A stretch of DNA of 62,648 bases, taken from the NCBI RefSeq assembly GCF_007991635.1, contig NZ_BJYS01000046.1, forward strand, positions 1 to 62,648, in the 5' to 3' direction. The stretch is from Adhaeribacter aerolatus (GTDB lineage: Bacteria > Bacteroidota > Bacteroidia > Cytophagales > Hymenobacteraceae). Each line of letters opens with the position of its first letter. Within the stretch, counting starts at the first letter, position 1. Below the pieces are notes generated by a model. It worked only from the letters and a program-made list of their open reading frames with translations. It was not told where the DNA came from and did not search any database. This document shows positions 52,469 through 61,448 of the stretch, one piece after another. The translations under genes and the position numbers were made by a program.

Positions 52469-53824
52469 TTAATCTAAAATGCGTAGGTTTTCGGGGGATA
52501 TGAGGGTTGTTGGCTGGTAGCGGCCTTCGCGCGGGCCGTTTTCGAGGTTAAGCACGCCGCGCGGGCACACGGTAGCACACATGCCGCAACCCACGCACGA
52601 CGACCGGATTATGGGCTGGCCCTGCTGCGCGTACCAGCGCACATCAATTCCCATTTCGCAATAAGTAGAACAATTGCCGCAGGAAATGCACTGGCCACCG
52701 TTGGTTGTTATCCGGAAGCGGGAAAAATGCTTTTGCAGTAAGCCTAAATAAGCCGCCATGGGGCACCCAAACCGGCACCAAACGCGGCTGCCCATAATCG
52801 GGTAAAAACCTACGCCTATTACGCCCGAAAATATAGCCCCGATAAAAAAGCCGTACGTTTGCGCAAAACCGTTGGATAAGGAGCCCAGCAAGCCGCCACC
52901 CATAATGGAGTTTAACCAGAGCAGTAAAGTGGTAAGCACAATAAACCCCAAAACCGGGTAGATAATGGCAACTTCCCATTGCCAGGCTGCCCGCGATTTA
53001 TTGGATAATTGACGGTACGGATCGCCAGCCGTTTCGGCCAGGCCGCCGCAGCCGCACACCCAACTGCAATACCACCGCTTGCCAAAAAAATAAGTTAATA
53101 TCGGCACACCTACCAGCGAGATAACCGCCGTCCAGAAAATCATGAATACACCCAGGGCACCCGGTTCATTTATTAAATAGCTCACCGTGCCCGGAAACAG
53201 ATAATCATACTTCAGAGGCCAGAAGTAACTGAAATAAAATTCGGGTTCGTTTAATTTTTGCAGGGTATAAGGAATCAGGTAAGCTAAGCCCAACTGGAAA
53301 AACATCACCGAAATGGTCCGGATAACCTGGTAAGGGCTGTGGCGGTATTTCAGCATCGCCCGCACACCCATTAAAAGAATTGCCAGGGTATAAAAAGTGC
53401 CATATAGCAGCCAGTGGTCGGCGGGTTTGCCCCGCAGCCATTGGCTAAACGTGTCGAGGGCTCGAATCTGACCTTCGAGTAGGAAAGGAAACCAATATAA
53501 AATTATATAAAAGCCGGTGAGGCCCACTGCGGTAACCCAGGCTATATTGCCCCGAGATGTAGAGCCACGCAGCCAAACACCGTTGTTGCGTACCCCCGGA
53601 TGACTTTTACGGTAAGTTTGTCCAAAATAGAGCCCAAGCCCCAACAGCGAAAGGCAAATGCCACTCCACAATAAACCCTGCCGGAGCGCCGCCTCTATCG
53701 GCAACGAGGGCAACAGCAGCAAAAGCAAGCCCACCGTAAACAGGGTTAAGCCCGCTTTTTGCAGTAAATCTGTTTGGTCCTGATAATTATACCCGATAGC
53801 CAGGCTTTGGTCCGAAGTAGGCAT
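52469..53824 (-). CDS. Membrane polyferredoxin, NapH/NosR-like 4Fe-4S protein
   Basis: 451 residues with about eight membrane helices (around 29-60, 96-115, 140-160, 172-190, 228-250, 285-305, 325-345). Two Cys motifs at helix ends (CSWVCGC near 255, CRFGCPM near 357) resemble the CxxxCP motifs of NapH. Two classical 4Fe-4S clusters follow, CISCGNCSTYC near 386 and CVGCGMCATVC near 415. Such proteins pass electrons between quinol and a periplasmic or cytoplasmic partner. The next two genes upstream encode a tiny His-tailed membrane protein and an FAD oxidoreductase, only 7 and 15-39 bases apart. Confidence 0.88.
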   Translation of the reverse strand: MPTSDQSLAIGYNYQDQTDLLQKAGLTLFTVGLLLLLLPSLPIEAALRQGLLWSGICLSLLGLGLYFGQTYRKSHPGVRNNGVWLRGSTSRGNIAWVTAVGLTGFYIILYWFPFLLEGQIRALDTFSQWLRGKPADHWLLYGTFYTLAILLMGVRAMLKYRHSPYQVIRTISVMFFQLGLAYLIPYTLQKLNEPEFYFSYFWPLKYDYLFPGTVSYLINEPGALGVFMIFWTAVISLVGVPILTYFFGKRWYCSWVCGCGGLAETAGDPYRQLSNKSRAAWQWEVAIIYPVLGFIVLTTLLLWLNSIMGGGLLGSLSNGFAQTYGFFIGAIFSGVIGVGFYPIMGSRVWCRFGCPMAAYLGLLQKHFSRFRITTNGGQCISCGNCSTYCEMGIDVRWYAQQGQPIIRSSCVGCGMCATVCPRGVLNLENGPREGRYQPTTLISPENLRILD

Positions 53825-53831
53825 AAGTTAT

Positions 53832-54062
53832 TTAATGATGGTGATGATGATGGTGCCCCTGGCCGGGTTTACTGCGCAGGTTAGCGATGCTGCCCAAAAT
53901 AAATAAAACCGTCCAGCAAACGTATAAAGCCCAAAAAGTGGCTACTTCTTTGGCCTGCACCCACAATATCAGGTGCGCCGCCACTGTCATTATGAGTCCG
54001 ACCACGGCAATGTACTGGTAGGAGTTCATTTCTTTAAAACTATATATTTTCGACCACTTCAT
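53832..54062 (-). CDS. Small membrane protein with a natural seven-His tail
   Basis: 76 residues from ATG 54062. GTG 54086 (84 residues) and ATG 54029 (65 residues) are alternatives in the same frame. Two membrane helices (about residues 17-36 and 40-58 of the 76) are followed by the cytoplasmic-like tail LRSKPGQG and seven His before the stop. The His run could bind Ni, Zn, Cu, Fe or heme. It sits between an FAD oxidoreductase and a polyferredoxin with tight spacing, so a role as assembly or metal-binding partner is an inference. No family is recognised. Confidence 0.75.
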   Translation of the reverse strand: MKWSKIYSFKEMNSYQYIAVVGLIMTVAAHLILWVQAKEVATFWALYVCWTVLFILGSIANLRSKPGQGHHHHHHH

Positions 54063-54101
54063 TTGCTTAATATTTTTAAATCTCACCGGGCGCTTTCCCT
54101 T

Positions 54102-55394
54102 TTACGGTATTACGGCAGAAAGCTGCCGGCTAAACGCCTGGATTATTTCTTTTTCGTAGCGGCGGTAAAATTCCGGATCGAAATTGGCTTCGCGCAAGTG
54201 CTTTAAAACGTAGGAAATGGGCTTTTCTTCCCTTATCCAATTTTCGCAAACCTCGTGCCGGTACCGGATGCCCAACAAATTAAATCCTAAAACTTTACCG
54301 GTAGGCTGGTGATAATTTATCCGGAGCAGCTTTTTACGCTTAGGGTGTTGCCACACCAGCGTTTGGGTTTCGGAATCGGGCTTAACAGGTACTTTTCCGT
54401 AGGTCTGGTATTCAATATCAAAAAACTTGGCTGAGTTAAACCAGATTCCCCGGCTATAAGCGGTGCGTCGGTTGCAAATGCTGTGGGCTACGGTTTCGCC
54501 CTGCATCCGGCCCGTGTACCATAACTGTTCTATATACGTATTCTTATCCTTGTCTGGCACAATTTCGGCACAATCGCCGGCGGCATAAACATCGGGTAAA
54601 TTAGTTTCCAGATACGGATTAACCAATATGCCGCGATTTAGTTTAAGTGGGCTGCCTTTTAAAAAGCTTACATTAGGCCTTACGCCAACCGCGACGCCCA
54701 CCAAATCGGTTGGTATTTCTTCGCCCTGGCCGGTTACAATAGCTTTTACCTTGCCGTCGCTATCGCCTTTTATTTCCTGTAGGGTGGTATTCAACCGCAA
54801 GTCCACACCGTGTTCCCGGATGTGTTCCTGAATTAGGTTTCCCTCTTCCGGCGGCAATACATTTCCCCAGTAATAATTTTCCCGGACCAGAAAGGTTACC
54901 GGAATGCAGCGGGTATAAAACATTTCGGCTAGTTCTATTCCAATCAGGCCGCCGCCGACAATAACGGCCCGTTTAATTTGCTGGCTATATTTTTCGAGGT
55001 TCTCCAGGTCCGGCAGGCTGTAAAAGCCTTGGACCCCGGCCAGGTTTTCGCCGGGTATCTCTAAAGCCCGGGGGATGGAGCCGGTAGCCAGCAGCAGTTT
55101 ATCGTAGGGTACGCGAACCTGACTGCTCAGGACTACTTCTTTGGCCGAAAAATCAACGGAGGCTACTGAGGCCTGCATTAAATTGAGTTTATGCTCGGTC
55201 CAGAACCAATCTTCGTAGGGTTTTATATGCCGGTACTGCATGTGCCCCATGTACAAGTACATAAGCGCCGTCCGCGAAAAAAAATGAGTAGATTCAGAGG
55301 AAATAAGGGTGATGAGGGCAACCGGATTGAGCTTACGGATAGTAATAGCGGCAGTAACCCCGGTAACTCCATTGCCCACTATTACTACCTGCAT
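54102..55394 (-). CDS. FAD-dependent pyridine-nucleotide oxidoreductase
   Basis: 430 residues of the two-dinucleotide-domain flavoprotein family. FAD motif GNGVTGVTAA at about 7-16, LLLATGSIPR near 100, NAD(P) motif VIVGGGLIGIELAE near 142, and the second FAD motif VYAAGDCAEI near 270. The family overlaps nitrite-reductase-like and NADH-dependent oxidoreductases. No redox-active CxxxxC pair is visible, so it is not a disulfide reductase. The C-terminal 100 residues are basic and aromatic and could dock to a membrane partner. It is the first gene of the redox module. Confidence 0.88.
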   Translation of the reverse strand: MQVVIVGNGVTGVTAAITIRKLNPVALITLISSESTHFFSRTALMYLYMGHMQYRHIKPYEDWFWTEHKLNLMQASVASVDFSAKEVVLSSQVRVPYDKLLLATGSIPRALEIPGENLAGVQGFYSLPDLENLEKYSQQIKRAVIVGGGLIGIELAEMFYTRCIPVTFLVRENYYWGNVLPPEEGNLIQEHIREHGVDLRLNTTLQEIKGDSDGKVKAIVTGQGEEIPTDLVGVAVGVRPNVSFLKGSPLKLNRGILVNPYLETNLPDVYAAGDCAEIVPDKDKNTYIEQLWYTGRMQGETVAHSICNRRTAYSRGIWFNSAKFFDIEYQTYGKVPVKPDSETQTLVWQHPKRKKLLRINYHQPTGKVLGFNLLGIRYRHEVCENWIREEKPISYVLKHLREANFDPEFYRRYEKEIIQAFSRQLSAVIP

Positions 55395-55525
55395 ACTTTT
55401 TTACTTTATAACCGCGTAAAAATAAGAAAAAACCAGCACTATTATTTTTCTGTTCGGGGTAGGTTAAGTTTATGTGCTTATTAGCAGTATTCGGAATAAA
55501 GTATTCCGGTTTGTAGGAGGCTGAA

Positions 55526-55555
55526 AAAAAGAAAGCAGCTTAAAGCTGCTTTCTT
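55526..55555 (-). terminator. Terminator of the small secreted-protein gene
   Basis: AAGAAAGCAG (55529-55538) pairs with CTGCTTTCTT (55546-55555). The A run on the left becomes a T run on the minus strand. Confidence 0.85.
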
Positions 55556-55577
55556 CCGGTGAATTTTTTAAAATTTA

Positions 55578-55967
55578 TTATTTCTGGTTGTTGGTAGCAG
55601 TTTTAGCTTTTTCTTCCAGCGCTAAGTCCGAGGTTGGATCGTGTTTGTAGGCAGCATAAGCTGCTAACTGAGTAGGATTTAACATGGTTTTAAACTTTTT
55701 GTCGAAGTTCGCTTCCAACTCCAGCAGTTTCTTCGTTTTCATTTCGGGATTGTTTGCATAGAATTCCGAAATCTGATCGCCTTTTACAATTCTTTCCCGG
55801 TTAAAGGCTTTTAACCGAATGTATTCCGATTCGTTTAAGCCCAATTCGGCGGCCATTACTCTGGTGATCAGAGCAACTCTTTTTTCAGCAGATTCGGAAA
55901 TTTGCTGCGCTTCGGCGGAGTAAGCTAATATTAATATAAAAAGTAAAGAGAGTAAGAACTTCTTCAT
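55578..55967 (-). CDS. Small secreted helical protein, unknown
   Basis: 129 residues with a clean signal peptide (MKKFLLSLLFIL...AEA, about 1-20). The mature part is helical and charged, with ESEYIRLKAFNRERIVKGDQI and FKTMLNPTQLAAYAAYK. The LNPTQLAAY-type pattern recalls small periplasmic proteins of the Spy/CpxP style seen in many Bacteroidota, but this is only a resemblance. It is monocistronic, with its own terminator. Confidence 0.7.
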   Translation of the reverse strand: MKKFLLSLLFILILAYSAEAQQISESAEKRVALITRVMAAELGLNESEYIRLKAFNRERIVKGDQISEFYANNPEMKTKKLLELEANFDKKFKTMLNPTQLAAYAAYKHDPTSDLALEEKAKTATNNQK

Positions 55968-56885
55968 AAGTAAGTGTTTTAGGGTTATAGATTTCTGGTT
56001 AGGATAATTTAACGGTTAAAGTAGATTGTGGTTCCCATAAAAGCTGAGATAAAAGTTTTTAAAACAAAAATATTAAACACAACATTTTAACATTGGAATA
56101 TATAAATAATATAATGATTTAATATACAAATAATTTTGGTTCTTCCATACAAATTAGAATTATTTTCAAACAGTAGTAATTCCGGTTTAAATAACTATAA
56201 TTTATATGCAATTTTAAATGGTTAAATCTGAATATCCAAATATTTGTTGAAGAAAAAATAATAATATATGTGTAAATTTTAATATATGTGTTAAGACATT
56301 AATTATTAGCGGATTACAAAACAGCAAAAAAATGGCTTATTGATATGTTTAAATTTGGCTAGATAAAATTGTATTAGGTTTAAGCCAAGTATTAAATAAA
56401 GTTAATACAGTTATAGTTAATAGTTAACTTCTGGACTATGGCAATATGCCTTTTGGGGCGTAAAAAAAAATTAAAACCCGAAACCCCTAATGTTACCAAC
56501 CAATATTTCACCGGTCGTATACGATTAATGAAAACTAAGAGACTAAGCGTTTTTACCTGAATAAAATTGTAAAATTTTGACCTGTTATGAAGAATTCGTT
56601 CCTTTTTTGCAGTTGCTAGGGAATAGTTGCTTCACCTCATCAGGTTTAATAAAGAACTAAACAGTTAGTTAAAGATGATGGATGCCTGAACCAGGATATT
56701 AGATAAATACTTCCATCATTAAAATAAACAAGCGGGACTCATCGCAATCATTCGGAATATTTCTGTTTTTTAGTACTCTGGGGCAATTGGTAAAGGTTTT
56801 GTCCTTAATTTTAGAATTTTATAACTTAAATAACCTTCTCCTTGCGTAGAGGTAAAACCATTAAAAGCCAAGCGATAATTATTAG
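55968..56885. other. 918-base gene-free AT-rich stretch
   Basis: No gene, tRNA or known RNA seen. It has AATATATGTGT twice near 56268 and 56283, and ATGATGGA (56675-56682) pairing with TCCATCAT (56712-56719) around an inner CCTG/CAGG (56685-56695). The right 200 bases must hold the promoter of the M3 peptidase gene, but no TAnnTTTG is clear. Confidence 0.4.
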
Positions 56886-58934
56886 ATGAATATTTTACTG
56901 GAAGAATTTGCCACTCCTTTTAATACGGTCCCTTTTAACCAGATTCAAAAGGAATACTTCCTGCCAGCCTTAAAAGAAGCCATTCAGATAGGCACGCAGG
57001 AAATAAACGCCATCAAAACCAATCCCGAAACGCCCAATTTCAGTAATACCATCGAAAAGGTGGAACGCAGCGGGGAACTGGTCGATCGGATTTCGCGGAT
57101 ATTTTTTAACCTGAATGCCGCCGAAACCAACCCGGAGATTCAGCAATTAGCGAAAGAAATTTCGCCGCTGTTAACCGCTTACGCCAACGATATTACCTTA
57201 GACCAGGAATTATTTAATCGCGTAAAAGCTGTTTATGACCAGCGCGATAGGCTAAACTTGAATACCGAACAGCAAACGTTATTAGATAAATTATACAAAA
57301 GTTTTATCCGGAACGGGGCTAACCTAAACGAGGCCGGCAAAAACCAATTACGCCAGATCGATCAGCAACTGGGGCAGTTATCTTTAACCTTCGGCGAACA
57401 CGTTTTAAGCGAAACCAATGACTATTATTTGGCCATTGATAACCCAACGGATTTAGAAGGCTTGCCCGAAAGTGTGGTAGAAGCGGCAGCGCTGGCCGCC
57501 CAGGAAAAAGGTTTGGCCGGGCAATGGGTTTTTACCTTGCAAGCGCCCAGCTACCTGCCTTTTATAACTTATGCACAAAACCGGATGCTCCGCGAAGAAT
57601 TATACAAAGCCTACGCTACCCGTGCCTGCAAAAATAATCCGAATGATAACCGCAGCATAATATTGGATTTGGTAAAGCTGCGCCACGAACGGGCTAATTT
57701 GCTGGGTTTTTCTTCCCACGCCGATTATGTTTTGCAGGAGCGCATGGCCCAATCGCCGAACAAAGTAGTCGATTTTTTAAATAATTTGCTGCGCTACGCC
57801 AAACCGGCTGCCCGCCAGGAACTGGAAGCGATAACCGCTTTTGCCAGCCAAAACCACGGACCGGAAACGTTGCAGCGCTGGGATATTACTTATTACGCCG
57901 AGAAGGTAAAAAAAGAAAAATTTAACATCGACGACGAAGTTCTTAAACCTTATTTTAAGCTCGAAAACGTAATTCAGGGTATTTTTGAAGTAGCTAATCG
58001 CCTGTACGGCCTGCACTTTAAAGAAAATACCGAAGTATCTACCTACCACCCCGATGTGAAGGTATTTGAAGTGACGGAAGAGTCGGGAGAGCATCTGGGT
58101 ATTTTTTATGCCGATTTTTTCCCGCGGCCGGGCAAACGCAACGGCGCCTGGATGACTTCTTTCCGGGGCCAGAAAAAGGAGAATGGACAGGACCAGCGGC
58201 CGCACATTGCCATTGTTTGCAACTTTACCCAGCCTACGCCCACCAAACCATCGCTATTAACTTTTAACGAAGTAAAAACGCTTTTCCACGAATTCGGGCA
58301 CGCCTTGCACGGCCTACTCGCCAACGGCACCTACGGCAGCCTCACCGGCACCAACGTATTCTGGGATTTTGTGGAACTGCCTTCGCAGGTAATGGAAAAC
58401 TGGACTTACGAAAAAGAATGCCTCGATTTGTTTTCGCGGCATTACGAAACCGGCGAGCTGATACCAGCCGAATTGGTGCAGAAAATAAAGGATAGTTCTA
58501 ACTTTATGGCCGGTTACGCTACAGTTCGCCAGATAGGCTTAGCCCGCCTGGATATGGCCTGGCACATGACCCCACCCGAAGAAATTACTGAGGTAATTGG
58601 GTTTGAAAACCAGATATTGCAGGAGACCGAAATATTGCCTTTGGTGCCCGGTACTAATATTAGTTGCTCGTTTTCGCATATATTCCAGGGAGGGTATTCT
58701 TCGGGTTATTATAGTTATAAGTGGGCTGAGGTGCTGGATGCTGATGCTTTTGAGTTTTTCCAGGAAAACGGCGTTTTTAACCGGGAAACTTCTACCTTGT
58801 TCCGGAAACATATTTTATCGGCCGGGGGCAGCGAGCCGCCCATGGAGTTGTACAAACGGTTCCGGGGGAAAGAACCATCGCCGGAGGCTCTGCTCCGCCG
58901 TACCGGCTTGTTAGCTTCCGAGTCGGCCGCTTAA
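56886..58934 (+). CDS. M3 family oligopeptidase (oligopeptidase A / Dcp-like)
   Basis: A zinc metallopeptidase of family M3 that trims short peptides in the cytoplasm. The 682 residues match PrlC/Dcp size. The zinc motif FHEFGHALH has His468, Glu469 and His472, and the third ligand lies in the FVELPSQVMENW stretch about 28 residues later. No signal peptide is seen. Substrate subclass (PrlC or Dcp) cannot be set by eye. It heads a run with the hydroxyacid dehydrogenase (27 bases) and glycerate kinase. Confidence 0.93.
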   Translation: MNILLEEFATPFNTVPFNQIQKEYFLPALKEAIQIGTQEINAIKTNPETPNFSNTIEKVERSGELVDRISRIFFNLNAAETNPEIQQLAKEISPLLTAYANDITLDQELFNRVKAVYDQRDRLNLNTEQQTLLDKLYKSFIRNGANLNEAGKNQLRQIDQQLGQLSLTFGEHVLSETNDYYLAIDNPTDLEGLPESVVEAAALAAQEKGLAGQWVFTLQAPSYLPFITYAQNRMLREELYKAYATRACKNNPNDNRSIILDLVKLRHERANLLGFSSHADYVLQERMAQSPNKVVDFLNNLLRYAKPAARQELEAITAFASQNHGPETLQRWDITYYAEKVKKEKFNIDDEVLKPYFKLENVIQGIFEVANRLYGLHFKENTEVSTYHPDVKVFEVTEESGEHLGIFYADFFPRPGKRNGAWMTSFRGQKKENGQDQRPHIAIVCNFTQPTPTKPSLLTFNEVKTLFHEFGHALHGLLANGTYGSLTGTNVFWDFVELPSQVMENWTYEKECLDLFSRHYETGELIPAELVQKIKDSSNFMAGYATVRQIGLARLDMAWHMTPPEEITEVIGFENQILQETEILPLVPGTNISCSFSHIFQGGYSSGYYSYKWAEVLDADAFEFFQENGVFNRETSTLFRKHILSAGGSEPPMELYKRFRGKEPSPEALLRRTGLLASESAA

Positions 58935-58961
58935 TCAGAGGACTCTTTTATTCAAAAAATC

Positions 58962-59918
58962 ATGCAAGAAAAAAGTTTGAAAATAGTTTTCCTGGACCTG
59001 AAAACGATGGGAGAGGTGCCCAACCTGCATTTGTTAGAAAAATATGGCGAGGTTAAATATTACCAAAATACCGCACCCGACGAAACACCGGGCCGGATTA
59101 AAGATGCCGATATTGTAATTACGAACAAAGTAGACATAAATAAACCAGCCCTGGAAGCTGCTGCCAAATTAAAATTAATTTGCGTAGCGGCTACCGGCAC
59201 GAATAATGTCGATAAAGAGGCTGCCGCCCAACGGGGTATTCCGGTCAAAAATGCCGTTGATTATTCCTCAGCCAGTGTGGCCCAGCTTACTTTTGCCCTA
59301 TTGCTCCACTTGTTGCATAAATTACCTTATTTTGATAATTATGTTAAACAAGGAGAATATTCTCAAAGCGATATTTTTACCCATTTGGAAAATCCTTTCC
59401 GGGAAATAAAAGGCAAACGGTTTGGCATTATCGGCTTGGGCAATATTGGTCGGCAGGTAGCCCGCATCGCTGAGGCTTTCGGAGCCGAAGTCGTTTATTT
59501 TTCGGCGTCGGGGGGGAATACCGAACAGCCTTATCAGCGGCTGGAACTGAAGGAATTTTTAGGAACTTCGGATATTGTATCTATTCACGCGCCGCTAAAC
59601 CAATATACCCAAAACTTACTTCACTACGACCAATTGCGCTTAATGAAGCCCTCGGCTATACTTTTGAACATGGGCCGGGGAGGCATCGTCAACGAAGCTG
59701 ATTTAGCACGGGCCTTGGATGAGAACCTGATTTATGCAGCGGGTCTGGATGTTTTCGCGCAGGAGCCTATCGAAAAAGATAATCCGTTATTAAAAATAAA
59801 AAATAAAGAAAAGCTGGTTTTAACCCCGCATATTGCCTGGGCCAGTGTAGAGGCCCGCACCTTGCTCGTAGAAAAGGTAGCTCAAAATATTCAGGAATTC
59901 CTGCAGGAAAATAAATAG
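58962..59918 (+). CDS. D-2-hydroxyacid dehydrogenase (glycerate dehydrogenase-like)
   Basis: 318 residues of the D-isomer 2-hydroxyacid dehydrogenase family. The Rossmann motif is GIIGLGNIGRQVA near 155, the substrate-binding Arg in MGRGGIV near 243, the Glu in FAQEPIE near 268 and the catalytic His in TPHIAW near 291. VAATGTNNVD near 76 is typical of glycerate/hydroxypyruvate-type enzymes. Its position directly before glycerate kinase suggests it interconverts hydroxypyruvate and D-glycerate. Confidence 0.9.
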   Translation: MQEKSLKIVFLDLKTMGEVPNLHLLEKYGEVKYYQNTAPDETPGRIKDADIVITNKVDINKPALEAAAKLKLICVAATGTNNVDKEAAAQRGIPVKNAVDYSSASVAQLTFALLLHLLHKLPYFDNYVKQGEYSQSDIFTHLENPFREIKGKRFGIIGLGNIGRQVARIAEAFGAEVVYFSASGGNTEQPYQRLELKEFLGTSDIVSIHAPLNQYTQNLLHYDQLRLMKPSAILLNMGRGGIVNEADLARALDENLIYAAGLDVFAQEPIEKDNPLLKIKNKEKLVLTPHIAWASVEARTLLVEKVAQNIQEFLQENK

Positions 59919-59945
59919 CCACCTACTTAAACCCGAAACAGCCGG

Positions 59946-61088
59946 ATGCATATTATTATAGCACCCAATACCTTTAAACACAGTCTATCGGCCTTTGACG
60001 TAGCCGAGGCCATTGAAGTTGGTTTCCGGAAGAGTGGTTTAACGGCAACTTATACCTTATTCCCGATTGCCGATGGCGGCGAAGGCATTACCGACATTCT
60101 GGTGCGGCAATTAAACGGTAAATTAGAGGCGGTAACGGTTCAGGATCCGTTGGGCCGGCCAATTATTACGAGCTTTGGTGTAATCCGGGAGAACCAGATA
60201 GCCGTAATTGAGCTGGCCCGGGCTTCGGGCTTGCGCTGGTTGCAAAAGGACGAACTCATTCCCTTGCTGGCTTCTACGTACGGTACCGGCCAATTAATGA
60301 AACAAGCATTAGATTTAAACATCCGGGAGCTCGTAATGGGCTTGGGCAACAGCGCCACGGTAGACGGCGGCATAGGTATTTTACAGGCTTTAGGAGCCCG
60401 GTTTCTGAATGAAGCGGGAGAAACAATTGGCCAGGGTGCGGAAGGTTTGTTAAATCTGCATTCTATCGATTTGGCAGGTTTAGACGAAAGGCTGTCTGAC
60501 TGTACTATTACGGTGGCCTGCGATGTAGAAAATCCGTTGCTGGGTCCGATGGGCGCTGCGCCGGTTTTTGGTCCGCAAAAAGGTGCCGATGCTCCTACGG
60601 TAGAAATATTGGAGCGGGGCTTAACCCGATTAAACCAGGTGGTTAAAAAACAGCTAGGTATAGATATGGCCGATAGGGTACATGGTGGGGCCGCCGGCGG
60701 TACGGCGGCTTTGCTGGCCGCTATCCTGGGGGCGGACTTAGTGCCGGGCGTAGATTATCTGCTAGACCTGACCAATTTTTCCGACGCCCTGACGGAAGCC
60801 GACTTACTGGTTACTGCCGAAGGCGGTTTAGATGAACAAACCCTGGCTGGCAAAGGGCCTTATGGGGTGGCCCGGCAGGCCAAAAGTAAAAATATTCCGG
60901 TTATCGCCCTGGCCGGGCAAATACCGGCTAAATTGGATATCAGCCGGTTTGTTTACTTCGACGCGGTTTTTCCGATCGCTACGGGGCCGGTTCCCCTCGA
61001 ACAGGCTTTAGCGCTTACCGCCGAAAATTTAACCCGCACCGCCTGGCAGATTGGAAATTTGATGCAATTAAACTTAAGAACAAGTTAG
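59946..61088 (+). CDS. glxK: Glycerate kinase (GlxK/GarK family)
   Basis: Phosphorylates D-glycerate, normally to 2-phosphoglycerate in this family. The 380 residues begin with IIIAPNTFKHSLSAFDVAEAI, then FPIADGGEGITDIL, DPLGRPI, GLGNSATVDGGIGILQALG, CDVENPLLGPMGAAPVFGPQKG and the Ala/Gly-rich GGAAGGTAALLAAI stretch. All are hallmarks of type I glycerate kinases. With the preceding dehydrogenase it forms a short route from hydroxypyruvate into glycolysis. Confidence 0.95.
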   Translation: MHIIIAPNTFKHSLSAFDVAEAIEVGFRKSGLTATYTLFPIADGGEGITDILVRQLNGKLEAVTVQDPLGRPIITSFGVIRENQIAVIELARASGLRWLQKDELIPLLASTYGTGQLMKQALDLNIRELVMGLGNSATVDGGIGILQALGARFLNEAGETIGQGAEGLLNLHSIDLAGLDERLSDCTITVACDVENPLLGPMGAAPVFGPQKGADAPTVEILERGLTRLNQVVKKQLGIDMADRVHGGAAGGTAALLAAILGADLVPGVDYLLDLTNFSDALTEADLLVTAEGGLDEQTLAGKGPYGVARQAKSKNIPVIALAGQIPAKLDISRFVYFDAVFPIATGPVPLEQALALTAENLTRTAWQIGNLMQLNLRTS

Positions 61089-61448
61089 AATTAATATGAG
61101 TACCACAGAAAGTATCAAATGAGTTTTAAGTCTTACGGTAAATATTATTTCTGGCGTAATAGAAATTTATAAGTATAAATTTTATTTTACACCAAGCGTA
61201 TTATTCTGTTAAAACATTTTGTGCTAACAGAACAGTTGTTGCAAACTGTGAGTAAATTTGATTTCCTTTAGTATTGGTTATTAACGGAAGAGTACCAGAA
61301 ACATCCCCAAAAAAGGTCCCGCTCAATACGCTGCAAACGCGTTTTCACTCATAACTAATTTTATATTAAATAAAGGGTAAGTTCTGGCTTTCGTTATATT
61401 TAAGCGAAGGTATTTAGATTAAGATTAAAGGGTGACTTTGGGTGGCAT
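61089..61448. promoter_or_regulatory. Convergent spacer with two abutting inverted repeats
   Basis: No gene seen. TTCTGTTA (61204-61211) pairs with TAACAGAA (61225-61232), and ACAGTT (61232-61237) pairs with AACTGT (61244-61249); the two repeats share base 61232. No T run follows, so they are not simple terminators. They may form RNA structure behind glycerate kinase or bind a protein. Confidence 0.35.

Noticed and set aside
52469-53824. Calling the polyferredoxin CcoG (cytochrome oxidase assembly)
   Set aside because: No ccoNOP or copper ATPase neighbours, and the Cys layout and length fit the broader NapH/NosR group better, so the general name was kept.
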